From Flavimarina sp. Hel_I_48 (GTDB taxonomy: Bacteria; Bacteroidota; Bacteroidia; Flavobacteriales; Flavobacteriaceae), in NCBI RefSeq assembly GCF_000733945.1, contig NZ_JPOL01000002.1:568001-632000 (forward strand): a DNA stretch of 64,000 bases, given 5' to 3'. The notes beneath the pieces were generated by a model. It was not told where the DNA came from, ran no database searches, and was given only the letters and a program-made list of their open reading frames with translations. The position numbers were made by a program, and so were the translations under genes. This document shows, in pieces, positions 18,496 through 25,630 of this stretch (position 1 is the first letter of the stretch; every line of letters starts with the position of its first letter).

Positions 18496-18632
18496 AATAA
18501 AACACTTCAAATATGGAAGTTTTGTAGGTGAAAAAGGCTATAAAATTTGAGATGCGATCTCTTGTTACCTCAGAAAAAGCGGCTCTGTCGAGATGACAAA
18601 AAACATATTAAGAAAATCACTTATTTATCCCC

Positions 18633-18725
18633 GCGTTAGGGATTGAAGTGACAATCCTTTTTATAAGGTACGAACAAAAAGATTGCAGCATAAAGCCCGA
18701 CCCCCAGGGAAACGCCCAAAAACAG
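18633..18725. repeat. repeat core copy 2
   Basis: The inner hairpin is extended to GGATTG/CAATCC, a change that strengthens pairing. The terminal stem is GCGTT/AACGC. Confidence 0.8.
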
Positions 18726-18863
18726 ACTAGAATACTTCACAAATGGAAGTTTAGTAATTGAAAAAAGCTGTGAAAATTTAAAATGAAATCTCTAGTCGCC
18801 GCAGAAAAAGCGGCTCTGTCGAGATGACAAAAAACATATTAAAAAAATCACATATTTATCCCC

Positions 18864-18956
18864 GCGTTAGGGATTGAAGTGGAAATCATTTTTGTGAGGC
18901 ACGAATAAAAAGATTGCAGCGTAAAGCCCGACCCCCAGGGTAACGCCCAAAAACAG
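18864..18956. repeat. repeat core copy 3
   Basis: Very close to copy 1. One base change (AATCC to AATCA) weakens the inner hairpin, while the six-base terminal stem GCGTTA/TAACGC is kept. Confidence 0.8.
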
Positions 18957-19094
18957 ACTAAAATACTTCGAAAATGGAAGTTTAGTAAATGGAAAAAGAT
19001 GTGAAAATTTGAAATGAAATCTCTCGTCACCGCAGAAATAGCGGCTCTGTCGAAATGACAAAAAACATATTAAGAAAATCACTTATTTATCCCC

Positions 19095-19186
19095 GCGTTA
19101 GGGATTGAAATGGAAATCCTTTTTTTAGGTACGAACAAAAAAGATTGCAGCGTAAAGCCCGACCCGCAGGGAAACGCCAAAAACAG
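19095..19186. repeat. repeat core copy 4
   Basis: Slightly diverged, with one base missing near the 3' end. Its spacer is almost identical to that of copy 1 (AATAAAACACTTCAAATATG). Confidence 0.8.
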
Positions 19187-19367
19187 AATAAAACACTTCA
19201 AATATGGAAGTTTTGTAGGTGAAAAAGGTTATAAAATTTGAGATGCAATCTCTTGTTACCGAAGCAAAACGACTTGACTAGATGTCAAAAAAAATTAAAA
19301 TTTCATAGAAAATACTATAAACCAAAAAAAATTATCAGAGATTATCTACGACACAGAAACGCTCTTT

Positions 19368-19460
19368 GCGTTAGGGATTGAAGTGGAAATCCTTTTTTTG
19401 AGGCACGAACAAAAAGATTGCAACACAAAGCCCGACCCGCAGGGAAACGCCCAAAAACAG
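19368..19460. repeat. repeat core copy 5
   Basis: Preceded by the second copy of the 86-bp leader. Similarity to the other units stops right after AAAAACAG, which marks the array boundary toward kdsB. Confidence 0.8.
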
Positions 19461-19544
19461 GTTAAAATAACTAGAAAATGACTCAAAAATCAAACATTTG
19501 AGCTGTTATTTACACTTTTGCGAATATTTTAAAGTTGAAAAAAA

Positions 19545-20285
19545 CTACGCTCTTGATACAAAAATTTTGCGTGCCTCCTCCAGATCTGCAACTGTATCAA
19601 TACCCAGCGCCGGAGTTTCGCTTCGCACCATCTTAATACTGCGGCCATATTCCAGATAACGTATGCATTCAATCTTTTCGGAAGCTTCCAGCGGGCGCAT
19701 GGGCAATTGTGCAAAATCCATGATCGCCTGTTTCCTAAAGGCATAAATACCTTTATGCTTGTAATAGGTAACACCTGCCTCCATATCCCGTGGATAAGGA
19801 ATGGCAGCCCTGGAAAAGTAAAGTGCAAAGTCATTTTGATCTACGATCACCTTGACATTGTTGGGGTTATTGATCTCTTCCAGTCTGGACATAGGTGTCA
19901 TGATGGAAGCCAGATCAATCATATGTGCATCGTCACCTTTATACACTTCCAGTACCCTGGCCATATCCGCAGCATTTGTAAAGGGTTCGTCCCCCTGTAC
20001 ATTGACCACTATATCAATATCCATAGGAGCTACTGCTTCGGCAATACGATCACTACCACACTCATGCTCCTTTAAGCTGCGTATGGCCTTGCCACCATGC
20101 TCCTGAATAACTTTTTCAATTTTATCGCTATCGGTTACTATATATACTTCCTCAAATAGCCCAGTCGCTACAGCGGCTTCATAGGTGCGTACGATCACAG
20201 GTTTTCCACACAAATCCTGCATTAGTTTTCCGGGAAACCGTGAGGCCTCATATCGCGCGGGTATCATGGCAATGGTTTTCAACAT
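19545..20285 (-). CDS. kdsB: 3-deoxy-manno-octulosonate cytidylyltransferase
   Basis: Activates Kdo as CMP-Kdo for the inner core of lipopolysaccharide. The 246-residue product starts IAMIPARYEASRFPGKLM, the nucleotide-binding N-terminus of the family. It continues with VYIVTDSDKIEKVI, HECGSDRIAEAV, VNVQGDEPF and HKGIYAFRK. Length is normal. ATG 20285 is used; a TTG codon just before it is less likely. The start overlaps the stop of the DUF4126 gene (TGATG), so it is the last gene of a three-gene minus-strand unit. Confidence 0.93.
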   Translation of the reverse strand: MLKTIAMIPARYEASRFPGKLMQDLCGKPVIVRTYEAAVATGLFEEVYIVTDSDKIEKVIQEHGGKAIRSLKEHECGSDRIAEAVAPMDIDIVVNVQGDEPFTNAADMARVLEVYKGDDAHMIDLASIMTPMSRLEEINNPNNVKVIVDQNDFALYFSRAAIPYPRDMEAGVTYYKHKGIYAFRKQAIMDFAQLPMRPLEASEKIECIRYLEYGRSIKMVRSETPALGIDTVADLEEARKIFVSRA

Positions 20286-20875
20286 CAAAGCGTACGTTTA
20301 ATAGATTTGTTCTGTTTTTTGCGTTTAATCTTTCTTGCTAATTTGAACACAATATAGAATGCAATAATACAAAGGATAATTGCAATAACCGGGGCGAATA
20401 TCGCCAATACCGATACCCCTGTAGCAACCCCGGTCTCTGCGGTAGATACTGCGGCATTTCCCAATCCCGCTGTTGTGGCCGTGGATGCGGCACGTACGGT
20501 TGCGGTACTACCTGCAAAAAGAACCGCTGTCCCTCCACCAGCTATGATCGCCAGTGCCCATGAGATATAGGGATCAACATCCACAAGGGTGGCAAGGAGA
20601 ACCAAAGTTCCCGCAATCCCTGCCAGGGGTACTGCTAGGGTATCTAAAAGATTGTCCACCCAGGGTATATAATAGCCCAGAATTTCAATAAAACTGGCCG
20701 TAGTCAATAAAATCAAGGCAGGTAAACTTCCTACCCATTGCCAGGAATCTGCAATAGGAACTATGTCAAAACGGGCGGCCAGACTGAGGACCAGCAAAGG
20801 TAAGAATACCCTGAATCCTACAGCAGTTGCAAGACCTATACCCAGCGCTGCACTTATGAGCCAGTTGACCTCCAT
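20285..20875 (-). CDS. DUF4126 membrane protein
   Basis: A 196-residue inner-membrane protein with about five hydrophobic segments and a basic C-terminus (ARKIKRKKQNKSIKRTL). The N-terminal GIGLATAVGFRVFLPLL and the SWQWVGSLPALILL segment match the DUF4126 family. A Gly/Ala/Thr-rich stretch (about 110-150) lies between helices. Function is unknown. It is sandwiched between the RecD-like gene (3 bp gap) and kdsB (overlap), so all three are probably co-transcribed. Confidence 0.8.
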   Translation of the reverse strand: MEVNWLISAALGIGLATAVGFRVFLPLLVLSLAARFDIVPIADSWQWVGSLPALILLTTASFIEILGYYIPWVDNLLDTLAVPLAGIAGTLVLLATLVDVDPYISWALAIIAGGGTAVLFAGSTATVRAASTATTAGLGNAAVSTAETGVATGVSVLAIFAPVIAIILCIIAFYIVFKLARKIKRKKQNKSIKRTL

Positions 20876-20878
20876 ATT

Positions 20879-22411
20879 TTATTTTGTTATGAACATATCA
20901 TCCTTAAAACCTATAAGATAAAGCTTTTTACGAGCACGGGTTACAGCCGTATAAAGCCAGCGCAGGTAGTCTTTGTCCATTCCATTAGGCAGATAAGGCT
21001 GCTCAACAAAAATAGTCTCCCATTGCCCGCCCTGTGACTTGTGACAGGTAATCGCATAAGAGAATTTTACCTGTAGCGCATTGAAGAACTTGTTGTTCTT
21101 TACTTTTAGGAATTTCTTATATTTTGAACTTTCATCTGCATAATCTTTCATTACTTCCTGATACAGATTATTACTGTCCTCATAAGGAAGCGATGGGGTA
21201 TTTGTTGTAAGCGTATCAAGCATTAAGGTTGTTTCAAACGGTTTTAGATCTGGGTAATCTGTCATTTGCACTTTTACTTCCGCAAAGCGGAAACCATAGA
21301 GCTCTTTTATACTGAAGATTTCAAGAACCTGTATGATATCGCCATTCGCTATAAAACTCGCTTCACTTTTAGGATCAAGCCAAAAATAATTGTTCTTGAC
21401 CACCATGAGGTAATCGCCTGCGCTGATCTCTTCTTCGTTAAATAATATACGCTGGCGTATTTGTTGGTTATAAAGATTTGCGCGTTTGTTTGATCTTAAT
21501 ATGATTGCCGTACCCTCATTTCCATCATTGCCGTAGGAATCACTGATGGCATTCATGATCTCGTAGCCATCTGCCAGGCGCTCCACATCCATTTGCCCTT
21601 CAAGATCAAACCGAAAATCCTGATACAGACCGTCATTCAAAAAATCCCTGATGCGCGTCGCATTTTTGAGAATACCACTGGTTTCTGCCTGGCGCATAAC
21701 TTCATCAAGTTCAATGCCGGCCACTTCTTTATTAAACTGAAGGCTGAGCGATTTCGCGTCAAGGGCCGGGCTCAGTTCCAGCTTTACAGGGGGCAACTGC
21801 GCGTCATCACCTATAAGAAGTAATTTACAGTTGTTACCACTATAAACGTACTGCATAAGATCATCAAGCAAAGATCCATTTTCAAAAAGTTTGGATTCTG
21901 CTTTTGTATCTGGGATCATTGAAGCCTCATCAACGATAAACAAGGTGTTGCGGTGACGGTTGCGCTGCAGACTAAACGAAACACCCCCGCCCCGCTCTTT
22001 CTTGGGGAAATATATTTTCCTGTGAATAGTCTGCGCGGGGCTGTCACTATAGTTACTGATTACTTTTGCCGCGCGTCCCGTAGGCGCCATTTGAACAAAT
22101 GCCATTTTTACGCGCCAAAGGTTCTTTACCAGTGTACCTATGATCGAGGTCTTACCCGTCCCCGCATAACCCTTTAATAAGTAAATAGTATTGTTGCTCT
22201 TATTGAGCACAAACTCGCTAAGTTGTTGCAGTACAATATCCTGCTTCTGCGTAGGATTGTGCTTAAATTCCTCTTTGAGCTTTTTATAGAAAATATGTTG
22301 ATCCAGAACGGTATATTTTTTGGTGGTCAGTAAAGATAATAATGAATTTTTGTGATAATCTGTGAACGATTGAAAAAAATTTGTAGATTTGTCTATAACC
22401 GAAATTAACAC
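20879..22411 (-). CDS. RecD-like SF1B ATP-dependent DNA helicase
   Basis: A 510-residue helicase. Walker A is KGYAGTGKTS (about 80-89), Walker B is FIVDEASMI, motif III is LLIGDDAQLPPV and the C-terminal UvrD_C_2 region has YAITCHKSQGGQWETIFVEQ and LYTAVTRARKKLYLIGF. It resembles the stand-alone RecD2-type helicases of Bacteroidota but lacks a long N-terminal extension. The only standard start before the Walker motif is GTG 22411, which is 17 bp from the divergent ATG at 22429. The N-terminal 30 residues are therefore uncertain. Confidence 0.87.
   Translation of the reverse strand: MLISVIDKSTNFFQSFTDYHKNSLLSLLTTKKYTVLDQHIFYKKLKEEFKHNPTQKQDIVLQQLSEFVLNKSNNTIYLLKGYAGTGKTSIIGTLVKNLWRVKMAFVQMAPTGRAAKVISNYSDSPAQTIHRKIYFPKKERGGGVSFSLQRNRHRNTLFIVDEASMIPDTKAESKLFENGSLLDDLMQYVYSGNNCKLLLIGDDAQLPPVKLELSPALDAKSLSLQFNKEVAGIELDEVMRQAETSGILKNATRIRDFLNDGLYQDFRFDLEGQMDVERLADGYEIMNAISDSYGNDGNEGTAIILRSNKRANLYNQQIRQRILFNEEEISAGDYLMVVKNNYFWLDPKSEASFIANGDIIQVLEIFSIKELYGFRFAEVKVQMTDYPDLKPFETTLMLDTLTTNTPSLPYEDSNNLYQEVMKDYADESSKYKKFLKVKNNKFFNALQVKFSYAITCHKSQGGQWETIFVEQPYLPNGMDKDYLRWLYTAVTRARKKLYLIGFKDDMFITK
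22384..22391 (+). promoter_or_regulatory. candidate -7 box (TAGATTTG) for the 22429 gene
   Basis: An exact TAnnTTTG match 38 nt before the ATG. It lies inside the 5' end of the divergent helicase ORF. No well-spaced TTG is found. Confidence 0.3.
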
Positions 22412-22428
22412 TTAAAACCAATTATCGA

Positions 22429-23079
22429 ATGAGAATAGTTATTCAAATAGTCCTTTGGATTATAATCGTGGGGCTGGGCTACTTACTTTTCAACTCAGTA
22501 TACGGCGAGGTAAAATTTAATGAACTTAAAGAGGTGCGTTATCAGAAAGCCATTGATAAACTGATTGACATTCGTGATTCTCAACTTGCCTATAAGCAGG
22601 TTACTGGTAAATTTGCAAAAAATTTCAACGATCTGGAGCGTTTTATAGACACTGCAGAATTTACAATAACTCAGCGTAGGGATTCTGTTGTGTTAGATGA
22701 AGAACGCACTAAAGCATTTGGCGTTGATATGACAAAAGAGATTATTCTTGTGGACACCTTAGGAACAAAATCTGTAAAAGATTCCCTTTTTGGTAACACA
22801 GGTCGTTATAAAACCATGATGAACGTTCCTGGAACAGATGCTAAATTTGAAATGGATGCAGGTACTATTATGAGTAACGACATTAGAATACCTGTTTTTG
22901 AAGCTAAAGTTGCAAAAGAACTATTGCTTCAAGATCAGCCTAAAGATTTTGTGAATAAAGAAAAACAAGTGGTCTCTGTAGATGGTGTTAATGGTGCCTA
23001 CATTATTATTGGATCTATGACAGATGTTAAAACTGTAGGAAACTGGCCAAAGAGTTACGGCGGCAATGAAGATAATTAG
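22429..23079 (+). CDS. conserved single-pass membrane protein of unknown function
   Basis: A 216-residue protein with one N-terminal helix (IVLWIIIVGLGYLLFNSVYG, about 6-25) and an extracytoplasmic domain starting FNELKEVRYQKAIDKLIDIRD. It contains no cysteine pattern or catalytic motif that I recognise. The pairing with DUF3822 and rsmD (14-bp overlap, then 8-bp gap) is common in Flavobacteriaceae as far as I recall. Function is unknown. Confidence 0.75.
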   Translation: MRIVIQIVLWIIIVGLGYLLFNSVYGEVKFNELKEVRYQKAIDKLIDIRDSQLAYKQVTGKFAKNFNDLERFIDTAEFTITQRRDSVVLDEERTKAFGVDMTKEIILVDTLGTKSVKDSLFGNTGRYKTMMNVPGTDAKFEMDAGTIMSNDIRIPVFEAKVAKELLLQDQPKDFVNKEKQVVSVDGVNGAYIIIGSMTDVKTVGNWPKSYGGNEDN

Positions 23080-23845
23080 TAAGGAAAAAAATATTGATGA
23101 AAATATAGTATCCATCCAAGTCAGCTTGGATGGATTTTCATTTTATGCCTATAACAAAGATACAGGTAACCGTATTGTACTCATAGATCTGACTACTGAG
23201 GATACCGGTACTCCAGACTATATACTGCAGCAGTTACAAAAGGTGTTTGATGCGAACGAGGACTATTTAAGTCGTTTTAATAATGTCCAGGTCGTTTATA
23301 GTAACGAACTATTTACGGTGGTTCCACAAGCGCTTTTTGATCCTGAGCATATCACAGATTACCTAAAATATAATACAAAAATATTAAGCACAGACTTTAT
23401 TGTCTATGACGAGCTCAAGGAACTTGATCTCATAGTTGTCTACATACCTTTTGCCAATATCAATAATTTTTTCTTCGATCATTTTGGTAGTTTTTCATAC
23501 CATCACAGTATAACCCTTTTTATCAAAAATATACATGATAAAGCTGTCGCAGTTGATAAGGAAATAACGATTCAGTTAAGGGATCGAAATTTTGACCTGA
23601 TTGCCCAAGAGGGAAAAAAATTAGTGTTGATCAATGCTTTCACCTATCAAAATGCAGAAGATTTTCTTTATCATATACTCTTCTGTTATGAGCAATTAAA
23701 CTTTGATCCTGATAAGGATAAACTTACCATTATAGGCACACTTGATGTGGAAAACGATCTATATCAATTGGCCAGAAAATATATCAGAACTATTACATTG
23801 CAGGAAGAAAATCCTTCAATAAGACAGGAAAACACCCTTCATTAG
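23066..23845 (+). CDS. DUF3822 family protein
   Basis: A 259-residue cytoplasmic protein with no signal peptide. The N-terminal VSLDGFSFYAYNKDTGNRI and the central FANINNFFFDHFGSFSYHH pattern fit DUF3822, a Bacteroidota family with an actin-like ASKHA-type fold by report. Its role is unknown. ATG 23066 overlaps the upstream gene by 14 bp, and rsmD starts 8 bp after its stop. Confidence 0.8.
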   Translation: MKIISKEKNIDENIVSIQVSLDGFSFYAYNKDTGNRIVLIDLTTEDTGTPDYILQQLQKVFDANEDYLSRFNNVQVVYSNELFTVVPQALFDPEHITDYLKYNTKILSTDFIVYDELKELDLIVVYIPFANINNFFFDHFGSFSYHHSITLFIKNIHDKAVAVDKEITIQLRDRNFDLIAQEGKKLVLINAFTYQNAEDFLYHILFCYEQLNFDPDKDKLTIIGTLDVENDLYQLARKYIRTITLQEENPSIRQENTLH

Positions 23846-23853
23846 ACCAGTTT

Positions 23854-24387
23854 ATGAGAATAATTAGCGGAATACATAAGGGAAGAAAAATCATGGCTCC
23901 GGGCAAACTTCCCGTACGCCCCACGACAGACAGGGCAAAAGAATCTCTATTTAACATACTACGCAATAGTTTCACATTCAGCCAGATCAAGGTTCTTGAT
24001 CTTTTTTCGGGGACAGGAAATATAAGCTACGAATTTGCGTCAAGAGGAACGCCAGTGTTAACTGCGGTTGATGAACACAGCGGTTGTGTTCGCTTTATTG
24101 CAGATACAGCGACAAAGCTTGAAATGCCCATAGAGACGGTAAAAGCAAATGTATTTGATTATCTTAGACACAGCCGTGACAAATATGACGTTATTTTTGC
24201 TGATCCTCCCTATAATCTGGAAGATTCCCAATTTAAAGACCTCGTAGACACTGTTTTTAAGAACTGTAATCTGCAAGAAGGGGGCATGCTCATTATAGAG
24301 CATGGCAAAAATACAGATCTATCAACATCTGAGTTTTTCTTCGAAGTAAGAAACTACGGAAGTAGTTCTTTTAGTTTTTTTAAATAA
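23854..24387 (+). CDS. rsmD: 16S rRNA (guanine966-N2)-methyltransferase
   Basis: Methylates G966 of 16S rRNA using S-adenosylmethionine. The 177-residue product has the N-terminal MRIISGIHKGRKI and RPTTDRAKESLFNIL, the SAM-binding LDLFSGTGNISYEFASRG and the catalytic DPPYNL. Length is normal. It is the last gene of the 22429-24387 unit. Confidence 0.93.
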   Translation: MRIISGIHKGRKIMAPGKLPVRPTTDRAKESLFNILRNSFTFSQIKVLDLFSGTGNISYEFASRGTPVLTAVDEHSGCVRFIADTATKLEMPIETVKANVFDYLRHSRDKYDVIFADPPYNLEDSQFKDLVDTVFKNCNLQEGGMLIIEHGKNTDLSTSEFFFEVRNYGSSSFSFFK

Positions 24388-24566
24388 ATATTTCCTGATT
24401 CTTCTACTTTGATCATATTTAAGAACATTAATTAAATGGGCATTATTATAATTATTTAATACACAGTTTTTTAAGTAAATTATATTCTTATCTTTACAAA
24501 GAAATAAAGGTTATTTTGATATTTATAGTGCAATCAAATATTCTTTAAGCACAAAGACTTTTCCCA

Positions 24567-24944
24567 ATGATTGCTTTAGAAGTTATAGAACTCGATTTTG
24601 CGAAAATAGAATTTTTCGAAAATTATGTAATAACAAGTGTTCACGATAATATCACAATTGACAAAGAACATTTTGCACTTTATAAAGAATTATTTACAGC
24701 GTACTTTCAGGAAAGGCCTTATGTATACATTTCAAACCGTGCCAAAGGTTATACTGTAAATCCTATTGCCTACATTCATTTTGAGTTTTCCGATATTTTA
24801 AAGGGTGTCGCAATTGTAACATCAGGCAAAACCAAAGTTTCGAATGCCAAATTTGAAAAGAGATTCATGGCAAAACCGTTCAGGGTGTTTCTTACGCTAG
24901 AGGAAGCTATTCAATGGGCAAACGAAATATGCAGTAATCCCTAA
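24567..24944 (+). CDS. small protein of unknown function, possibly SpoIIAA/STAS-like
   Basis: A 125-residue soluble protein without a signal peptide. The alternating strand/helix pattern, the RPYVYISNRAKGYTVNPI segment and the C-terminal RVFLTLEEAIQWANEI resemble SpoIIAA-like (STAS/SEC14) single-domain proteins, but no catalytic or phospho-acceptor residue can be assigned. The upstream gap of 179 bp suggests its own promoter. Confidence 0.6.
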   Translation: MIALEVIELDFAKIEFFENYVITSVHDNITIDKEHFALYKELFTAYFQERPYVYISNRAKGYTVNPIAYIHFEFSDILKGVAIVTSGKTKVSNAKFEKRFMAKPFRVFLTLEEAIQWANEICSNP

Positions 24945-25098
24945 TTATTCAAGTGATCTGGAACAAAGAAAAAGCAATTGCTGAGCCGGTTAGTTTATTT
25001 GAAAAAGTAAGATTACCAGGGTATAAAGCAAAACACTAGATTTTTAGGTATATTTTCGGCGACTGAAGAAATCCTTTCGCGTCATCCTTTGGAAATAA

Positions 25099-25465
25099 AA
25101 AAAGCAGGTCTATAAGCCGGATTCTGTATCCTGATCACAATACACGTATTGAAAATCAAGATCCTTATCATTTATCTGGATCTATGGTTGCCCATACATT
25201 CTATCTGCCTACCCTCCGGCATCGCGCGGGAACGCTTAAAAACCGGTATACATGGCATTGCACCGCATAGAGTTTACCTGGTTGCACTACAGCATTACCT
25301 GTACATTCTTTCTGTTGCACTTGTCCTGATCTCAAAAACCAATTATAAAATCAGTATGAAACCGACGGCCGTTAGCCGCTATGCCTCCCTATGGTGTCCG
25401 GACTTTCCTCCCTACGTCATTCTTCAAGAAGTCAACGTAGCGCGATAAGGCGACCTGCTTGCGGC
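25099..25465 (-). ncRNA. rnpB: RNase P RNA (class A)
   Basis: On the minus strand the 5' region carries GAGGAAAGTCCGGACACCAT (reverse complement around 25388-25408), the conserved P4/J3-4 core of bacterial RNase P RNA. The 3' end carries AGAATCCGGCTTATAGACC. The ends pair through AAGCAGGTC (25460-25452) with GACCTGCTT (25110-25102), forming helix P1. A short T-rich tail follows. The length of about 360 nt is normal. It faces away from dnaX. Exact ends are estimated to within a few bases. Confidence 0.95.
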
Positions 25466-25472
25466 AAAGGTA
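25465..25472 (-). promoter_or_regulatory. candidate -7 box (TACCTTTG) for rnpB
   Basis: An exact TAnnTTTG match, followed by C, ending about five bases before helix P1 begins. That is where the RNA start is expected. A weak TTC stands at roughly the -33 position. Confidence 0.5.
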
Positions 25473-25583
25473 AGCAGAAAGTCATTTCCGGAATACATTT
25501 CAACAAAATATACTTTTATAATCCCTGTTGATAAATACGCTTAACAAATAAGGGCTTCAATGACATATCTAAACCACAACCTT

Positions 25584-25591
25584 TATCTTTG
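25584..25591 (+). promoter_or_regulatory. candidate -7 box (TATCTTTG) for dnaX
   Basis: An exact TAnnTTTG match followed by C, 40 nt upstream of the GTG start. The -33 element is unclear. Confidence 0.45.
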
Positions 25592-25630
25592 CAAAACGCT
25601 ACAAAAAGCAAATTCAGAAATTAAAACCCC

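Larger units (their letters stand above)
18317..19460. repeat. non-coding array of five structured repeat units
   Basis: This 1.1-kb region has no supportable gene. It contains five copies of a core of about 93 bp beginning GCGTTAGGGATTGAA and ending AACGCCCAAAAACAG, at 18403, 18633, 18864, 19095 and 19368 (spacings 230, 231, 231, 273). Between cores lies a second conserved block with an ACTTC-N7-GAAGT hairpin. After cores 1-3 there follows a block ending GTCGAGATGACAAAAAAC, in a degraded form after core 4. An 86-bp leader at 18317-18402 is repeated at 19282-19367 with about one change. From memory, cores of this kind are interspersed intergenic repeats in Flavobacteriaceae; I have not verified this. 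Confidence 0.85.

Noticed and set aside
18848..19082. Short minus-strand ORFs inside the repeat array
   Set aside because: They follow the repeat sequence, differ between units, and have no start context or homology signal.
18403..19460. CRISPR array
   Set aside because: Repeats are about 93 bp with period about 231 bp, they fold as long hairpins, spacers are themselves repeated, and there are no cas genes.
24953..25039. 27-codon frame (GTG) ending KVRLPGYKAKH
   Set aside because: Protein-like composition, but too short, non-ATG and without promoter; chance cannot be excluded.
25149..25448. 99-residue plus-strand ORF
   Set aside because: It lies entirely within the RNase P RNA gene on the opposite strand and has no protein-like features.
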